Positions 32,700-36,357 of a stretch of DNA of 36,357 nucleotides are shown piece by piece. The position numbers and the translations under genes were made by a program. The notes under the pieces are model-generated. The model had not been told where the DNA came from. It saw only the letters and a program-made list of their open reading frames with translations, and ran no database searches. Source of the stretch: CAKSNH01 sp964422725. GTDB lineage: Bacteria; Bacillota; Clostridia; UBA1381. The stretch lies in the NCBI GenBank assembly GCA_964422725.1, contig CAYRCC010000021.1:1-36357 (forward strand), read 5' to 3'. The number at the start of each line of letters is the position of its first letter. The first letter of the stretch is position 1.

Positions 32700-33560
32700 A
32701 TGATTAAATTTGCATCTGAAAATATGATAAATGAACTCAAAAGTCTGTGGGTTGAATGTTTCGAGGGTGACGGCGCATACTGTGATTTCTTCTTTGAAAA
32801 TTACTTTTCGTGCGAAAACTGTGTGGTTTCGGTAAATGACAATGACGAGGTTGAAGCCGCCGCATACATATTCCGCGGTGAAGTCAGGGTTGAGGGCAAG
32901 GTACACTCTGTTGTGTTTCTGTATGCCGGAGCTACATTCAAAAAGTACAGAAAGTCGGGCAAATGCAGTGCGATATGCAGGTTTGTCGCCGATTACTGCA
33001 GGCACAGCGGTATAGACATTATCGCACTCAGTACCTCCGCGAGTTCACTTTCGTTATGTGAAAAGGGCGGTATGGTGCCGGCGGTGTATATGCGTGCGGC
33101 GAGTATAAATTCTGATAAATCCGTCAGAACTTACCCTTGCGTGAAATGCGGTTATGAGGAGTTTGCGGATATGCGGAAGGACTTTCTGAACAATGACTTT
33201 GACATTTACTGGACGGGTGAAACATTAAAGTATATGTATGCCGAAATACAGACAAGCGGCGATATTGTCAAAACCGTAATCGACGGCAGTACATATTATG
33301 CAGCATATACCGTCTTTGACGATGAACTGCTGATACGCGAAACAAACTGTCCGCGTGAAAGTATTGCGGAAATGGCAAATTCCGTATGCGGCTATGCGCA
33401 TTACAGCGGCAAAATCACTGTATACACCAAAAACGGCACGCCGCTCGGTATTGCCGATGCAACGTCGGACGAGTGTTTTTGTTACGCGCATATGCAGTTT
33501 ATAAACGCAAAGTTAAATATACCCGATGCGCAGTGGTATATCAATTTAACGGCTGAATAA
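32700..33560 (+). CDS. GNAT-family acetyltransferase-like protein
   Basis: This 286-residue cytoplasmic protein resembles GNAT_9/Eis-type acyltransferases. The N-terminal half has VEAAAYIFRGEVRVEGKVHSVVFLYAGATFKKYRKSGKCSAICRF, where the acyl-CoA loop normally R/QxxGxG/A reads R84-K-S-G87-K-C89, a variant. It is followed by GIDIIALSTSASSLSLCEKGGM. The C-terminal half (about 150-286) may be a second, degenerate GNAT-like domain. Substrate is unknown. It follows the MFS fusion by 36 bp with CGGAGGAT as ribosome binding site and ends the cassette before a terminator, so it is probably cotranscribed with the two upstream genes. Confidence 0.82.
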   Translation: MIKFASENMINELKSLWVECFEGDGAYCDFFFENYFSCENCVVSVNDNDEVEAAAYIFRGEVRVEGKVHSVVFLYAGATFKKYRKSGKCSAICRFVADYCRHSGIDIIALSTSASSLSLCEKGGMVPAVYMRAASINSDKSVRTYPCVKCGYEEFADMRKDFLNNDFDIYWTGETLKYMYAEIQTSGDIVKTVIDGSTYYAAYTVFDDELLIRETNCPRESIAEMANSVCGYAHYSGKITVYTKNGTPLGIADATSDECFCYAHMQFINAKLNIPDAQWYINLTAE

Positions 33561-33600
33561 TTAAAAAGCAAATACAACCGATGAGTCTGTAGTTTTGGAG

Positions 33601-33635
33601 CTTGTCGCTGTCCGCAGACAGCGGCAGGCCTTTTT
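33601..33635 (+). terminator. Intrinsic terminator of the cassette
   Basis: A 12-bp stem with wobble pairs (33601-33612 with 33617-33628, loop CGCA) is followed by CCTTTTT (33629-33635), about 40 bp after the GNAT stop codon. Confidence 0.9.
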
Positions 33636-33700
33636 AAACAGTGACGGAAAGCGTTTTTTTTAAAATATCGGCGAAAAACAGCATTGTTCGGTTTATTTGG

Positions 33701-33729
33701 TTGACTTTGCTTGAATTTTGTAGGATAAT
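33701..33729 (+). promoter_or_regulatory. Sigma-A promoter of sigI-rsgI
   Basis: TTGACT (33701-33706) and GATAAT (33724-33729) are spaced exactly 17 bp, about 145 bp before the sigI start codon. In the 314-bp gap 33561-33874 I otherwise see the upstream terminator, a CCGAAATCGG palindrome near 33793 and a possible second promoter at 33816-33844. Confidence 0.65.
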
Positions 33730-33815
33730 GTTTAAGTAAACACCCATTGGCTGATGCTGTAAATATTTCAGACCGCAAATGTGTCGGTTTTGCCGAAATC
33801 GGTATTTACTTATTT

Positions 33816-33844
33816 ACCCTAAAAAATAATAAAGTGTGTACGAA
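33816..33844 (+). promoter_or_regulatory. Candidate SigI-type autoregulatory promoter
   Basis: ACCCT (33816-33820) and CGAA (33841-33844) recall the ACCCCC/CGAA elements reported for SigI promoters of Bacillus and Clostridium, and lie 31 bp ahead of the sigI start. The -35 is imperfect and the spacing (about 19-20 bp) may be too long, so this is tentative. Confidence 0.25.
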
Positions 33845-33874
33845 TTATATATTAAGGAACAAGGGAATGATGAT

Positions 33875-34558
33875 ATGAATATAAATGAGCGTGTTTCCCG
33901 TATCAAAGGTGATAAGAAAGAAATCAGCCTGTTAATAGAGGAATACAAGCCGTTTATTATGGGAGTAGTTTCAAGAAAAATTTCAAAATTTGTGGAGTAC
34001 GGAGTTGACGAGGAGCTTAGCGTGGCACTCAGTGCGTTTTATGAGGCTATTGAGAGCTTTGACGAAAACAAAGGCGCATTTCTTTCTTTTGCATCTACCG
34101 TTATTCACAGGCGGCTTATTGACTATTTGCGGAAAAAACGCTGCAATGAGGTTTCTATCGAAGAATGTGAGCAAAGCAATTCGGCAGAGCTGACGAGAAA
34201 GGCTTTTGACAGTTACAGCCGCAGTGAATATGAGGAGAATCTGCGTATAGAACTGGAAATGTTTAAAAGTGAACTTGCCGCGTTTAACATAAGTATGGAA
34301 AAGCTGGTCAAAGCATCTCCGAAACAAAGGGGAACAAAGAAACTGTACAGTACGGTAGTTTCGTATATAGCCGATGACAGTGAGCTGTCAGAGCAGATTT
34401 TCCGCAAAGGCTATCTGCCTGTTGCGGCGGTGTGCGAGGCGACGGGTGTGAACAGGAAAAAGGTCGAGCGCGGACGCGATTATATAATAGCGTGTATGAT
34501 AATAAAGCATGGTGATTACATATATATGAAAGAGTATGTTGATTGGGAGGTGGTATGA
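33875..34558 (+). CDS. sigI: RNA polymerase sigma factor SigI
   Basis: This 227-residue protein is a SigI-type sigma-70 family factor. An N-terminal region 2 is visible (FIMGVVSRKISKFVEYGVDEELSVALSAFYEAIESFDENKGAFLSFASTVIHRRLIDYLRKKRC). The C-terminal SigI-specific domain has GVNRKKVERGRDYIIACMIIKHGDYIYMKEY. SigI controls heat and wall stress in Bacillus and polysaccharide-sensing regulons in cellulolytic Clostridia. I start at ATG 33875 (AAGGG 9 nt upstream). An upstream in-frame GTG at 33836 would overlap the promoter-like CGAA. It overlaps the anti-sigma gene by 4 bp (ATGA). Confidence 0.95.
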   Translation: MNINERVSRIKGDKKEISLLIEEYKPFIMGVVSRKISKFVEYGVDEELSVALSAFYEAIESFDENKGAFLSFASTVIHRRLIDYLRKKRCNEVSIEECEQSNSAELTRKAFDSYSRSEYEENLRIELEMFKSELAAFNISMEKLVKASPKQRGTKKLYSTVVSYIADDSELSEQIFRKGYLPVAAVCEATGVNRKKVERGRDYIIACMIIKHGDYIYMKEYVDWEVV

Positions 34559-36357
34559 TGAAGGGCAGAATAATTGAAATAAACGGCGATACGGCAATCG
34601 TGTTTACGAAAAAAGCGGAGTTTGTGAAAACCAAGAATTTCTCCGGCTTGACAGTAGGCGATGAAATAACGCTGTATCCGCAGTTTAAGCATATAAAGTC
34701 GGCAGCAGCGGCAGCGGCAGTGCTAGCTTTGTTCGCCGGCGGTGCCGTATCATACTGTACTCCCGTAAGTTATGTGGATATATGCATTAATCCGGAAATA
34801 GAGCTTAGGATAAATATGTTTGACAGGGTAATCGGCGCGGTAGGCAAAAACGATGACGGTGTGGCTGTGCTTGCGGAGCGCGGAGTGAAGAACATAAAAG
34901 TGGATAAGGCACTCGGCAGTATTATAGAGAATGCCGAGGAGCTTGGATTTATAAACGAAAACGAGGAAAAAACCGTGGTTTTATCGGTGTTTGCGGAAAA
35001 AGACAGTAATGCAAAGGAAACGTATGACGATATAGCCTCGTACAAAATGCCGGAAAATATAAATAAAGTTGTAAAGCTTGCGAGCAGTAAAGATGTGGCG
35101 AGGGCAAACAAAGAAAAAATGCCGGTGGGCAAATATTTGCTTATGACGGAGCTTTCGCAGATGTCCGAAACATTGCCGAAAGAAGAAATCAAAAATTATT
35201 CCGTAAAAGAAATTATAACCACATTAGATAAAGTCAAAGAGAAAAAGACAGCAAATTCCGATAACGGCGGTGTGTCCGAGCGCAAGACGGACGAAAACAC
35301 AAGCATAACGCCGAAACCGGCACATACCGAGTGTCCCTCTGCGGTCGGCGGAACCGAAAATGCCGCTGTCGGCAATGCTCGGCATAATACCGACAGCACA
35401 GTTGTACAAAATACCGCATATGCGGTTAATACGGCGGAAGGTGTGCGAGTGCCGGCGGCAGCGGACGGTAAAGATGTTTTTGCCGAAATCAAGGCAGACA
35501 CCGAACCGATAAAAAATGCGAAAACGAAAAAAACGGCAGTCGTATACGGTGACGCCGAAACATCGGCAAAACCTGACACAAATAAGCGCGACAGTGTATA
35601 TTCGCAAACCATTCCCGAAAAGGCTATGCCAAAGCCGGATAATGAGGCGGAAAATGTGGTAACGATTCCTGAAATCAGGGATAATTCCGACAAAGAAATT
35701 TTGCCGCCGCCGACGGCGGACGGTGCTGTAAATCCGCATACACCGGATAAAGATAATGTTTTTGATATCGGAAACGGTATCGAAGGCAATGTTGCGGATA
35801 ACGGCGCAAACGGTGTTATAAACAATGCAGGAAACGGCGGCGGACGATATGATAAAAACGAAAACGGCACAGCCGAGGATATCCGCAATCCTGTTGATAA
35901 CAATACACTACAGCCGCCGCAGAATGTGTATGAGGAAGAAAAAAGAGAGCCTGAGGCGGATAATGCGCCGTGGGGCGCAAATGATTTTCCGCAGCTTGAC
36001 AACGATAATACGGTTTGGGGCGATTTGGGCGGTATACCGGAGTTTTCGGATAAACCGGAGTTTGATTTTGAAGAGGACGGTTTTGAGGAGGATAAAGATG
36101 AATCCGAAAGACCGTTTGACGGCGCCCCCGAACATCGCTTTGAGCCGACGGATGGTTTCGGCGGTTGGCACGCGGAACGCGAACCGTCGGACGAAGATAT
36201 GCGCGGTGATGTACCGAAAGATGAGCCGGCGGAGGGTTTCGGCGGTTGGCACGCGGAACGCGAACCGTCGGACGAGGATATGCGCGGTGATGTACCGAAA
36301 GATGAGCCGACGGATGGTTTCGGCGGTTGGCACGCGGAACGCGAACCGTCGGACGAA
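34555..36357 (+). CDS. rsgI: Anti-sigma-I factor RsgI-like protein, C-terminus beyond window
   Basis: The frame stays open from 34555 to the right edge (601 codons). Residues 1-47 (MMKGRIIEINGDTAIVFTKKAEFVKTKNFSGLTVGDEI) are the cytoplasmic RsgI_N domain that binds SigI. A transmembrane helix spans about 49-68. The periplasmic-side domain begins VSYVDICINPEIELRINMFDRVIGAV, with the conserved Asn-Pro (79-80) where RsgI proteins self-cleave. From about residue 225 on, the sequence is polar, Asp/Glu/Asn/Gly/Pro-rich and disordered, ending in 27-residue tandem repeats containing DGFGGWHAEREPSDEDM. In Clostridia this end usually carries a carbohydrate-binding or other sensor domain, but none is seen before the edge. 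GGGAGG precedes the ATG. ATG 34558 is an alternative start. Confidence 0.93.
   Translation, partial: MMKGRIIEINGDTAIVFTKKAEFVKTKNFSGLTVGDEITLYPQFKHIKSAAAAAAVLALFAGGAVSYCTPVSYVDICINPEIELRINMFDRVIGAVGKNDDGVAVLAERGVKNIKVDKALGSIIENAEELGFINENEEKTVVLSVFAEKDSNAKETYDDIASYKMPENINKVVKLASSKDVARANKEKMPVGKYLLMTELSQMSETLPKEEIKNYSVKEIITTLDKVKEKKTANSDNGGVSERKTDENTSITPKPAHTECPSAVGGTENAAVGNARHNTDSTVVQNTAYAVNTAEGVRVPAAADGKDVFAEIKADTEPIKNAKTKKTAVVYGDAETSAKPDTNKRDSVYSQTIPEKAMPKPDNEAENVVTIPEIRDNSDKEILPPPTADGAVNPHTPDKDNVFDIGNGIEGNVADNGANGVINNAGNGGGRYDKNENGTAEDIRNPVDNNTLQPPQNVYEEEKREPEADNAPWGANDFPQLDNDNTVWGDLGGIPEFSDKPEFDFEEDGFEEDKDESERPFDGAPEHRFEPTDGFGGWHAEREPSDEDMRGDVPKDEPAEGFGGWHAEREPSDEDMRGDVPKDEPTDGFGGWHAEREPSDE
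36142..36357 (+). repeat. 81-bp tandem repeats within rsgI
   Basis: Copies start at 36142, 36223 and 36304, the third cut by the window edge after 54 bp. The period is exactly 81 bp (27 codons). Copies 1 and 3 are nearly identical, while copy 2 differs at a few bases (GCGGAG for ACGGAT, and a GAA/GAG change). Each encodes EP-x2-GFGGWHAEREPSDEDM and an acidic tail. The array probably continues beyond the window. Confidence 0.97.

Noticed and set aside
35196..36333. Long minus-strand frames (268 and 141 residues) at the right edge, the latter with apparent repeats
   Set aside because: They are antisense to rsgI. The repeats are the complement of the 81-bp rsgI repeats, and they lack start signals.
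36142..36357. Possible CRISPR or other non-coding repeat array
   Set aside because: The 81-bp units are contiguous, have no spacers and stay in the rsgI reading frame.

Overview
The window looks like chromosomal DNA of an anaerobic, Gram-positive member of the Clostridia (Bacillota). The evidence is the combination of mreBCD-PBP2-minCDE, the ylm-type sepF/ylmH/divIVA/ileS cluster, a SigI/RsgI pair, strong AGGAGG-type ribosome binding sites and AT-rich spacers with consensus sigma-A promoters. I cannot name the genus from sequence alone. There are no rRNA genes, no CRISPR array and no complete insertion sequence. One tRNA is present, next to the tail of a tyrosine recombinase at the left edge.

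Layout. 1-215: the last 36 codons of a tyrosine recombinase point at the 3' end of tRNA-Lys(CTT), the usual geometry of an integrative element whose body would lie to the left. 409-5973, minus strand: an SH3-NlpC/P60 cell-wall hydrolase with a consensus promoter, then comEC, holA and an unrecognised 177-residue protein. 6260-17630, plus strand: zapA with an unusually long coiled coil, a U32 protein, dut, a DUF4321 membrane protein, maf, the rod-shape genes mreB-mreC-mreD-mrdA, then minC-minD-minE and mgsA. 17746-26903, plus strand: a patatin-like lipase, a ROK sugar kinase, an ACT-domain protein, a HlyD-like adaptor, yggS/ylmE, sepF, ylmH, divIVA and ileS, closed by a clear terminator. ylmG, often found between sepF and ylmH, is absent. 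Most of 6-27 kb is therefore a housekeeping region for cell shape, septum placement and wall synthesis.

26966-36357 is more unusual. A 46-codon gene with a full-length Shine-Dalgarno encodes a protein in which 36 of 46 residues are Asn or Gln. A minus-strand DRE-TIM aldolase-like gene is divergent from a plus-strand cassette of three genes: a DUF2156 (LPG-synthase-C-like) protein, a 1018-residue membrane protein that joins an extracytoplasmic beta-propeller, a Cache-like sensor and an MFS transporter, and a GNAT-like protein. The first gene of the cassette has an exact 23-bp tandem duplication of its ribosome binding site and start codon, which creates an 8-codon upstream reading frame coupled to the real start through ATGA.

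The window ends with sigI and its anti-sigma gene rsgI, overlapping by 4 bp. rsgI runs off the right edge. It keeps the Asn-Pro motif associated with autocleavage in this family, and it ends in an acidic low-complexity extracellular region with 81-bp (27-residue) tandem repeats containing GFGGWHAER.

The best candidates for undescribed biology are the DUF2156/propeller-Cache-MFS/GNAT cassette, the Asn/Gln-rich microprotein and the repeat-bearing RsgI ectodomain.
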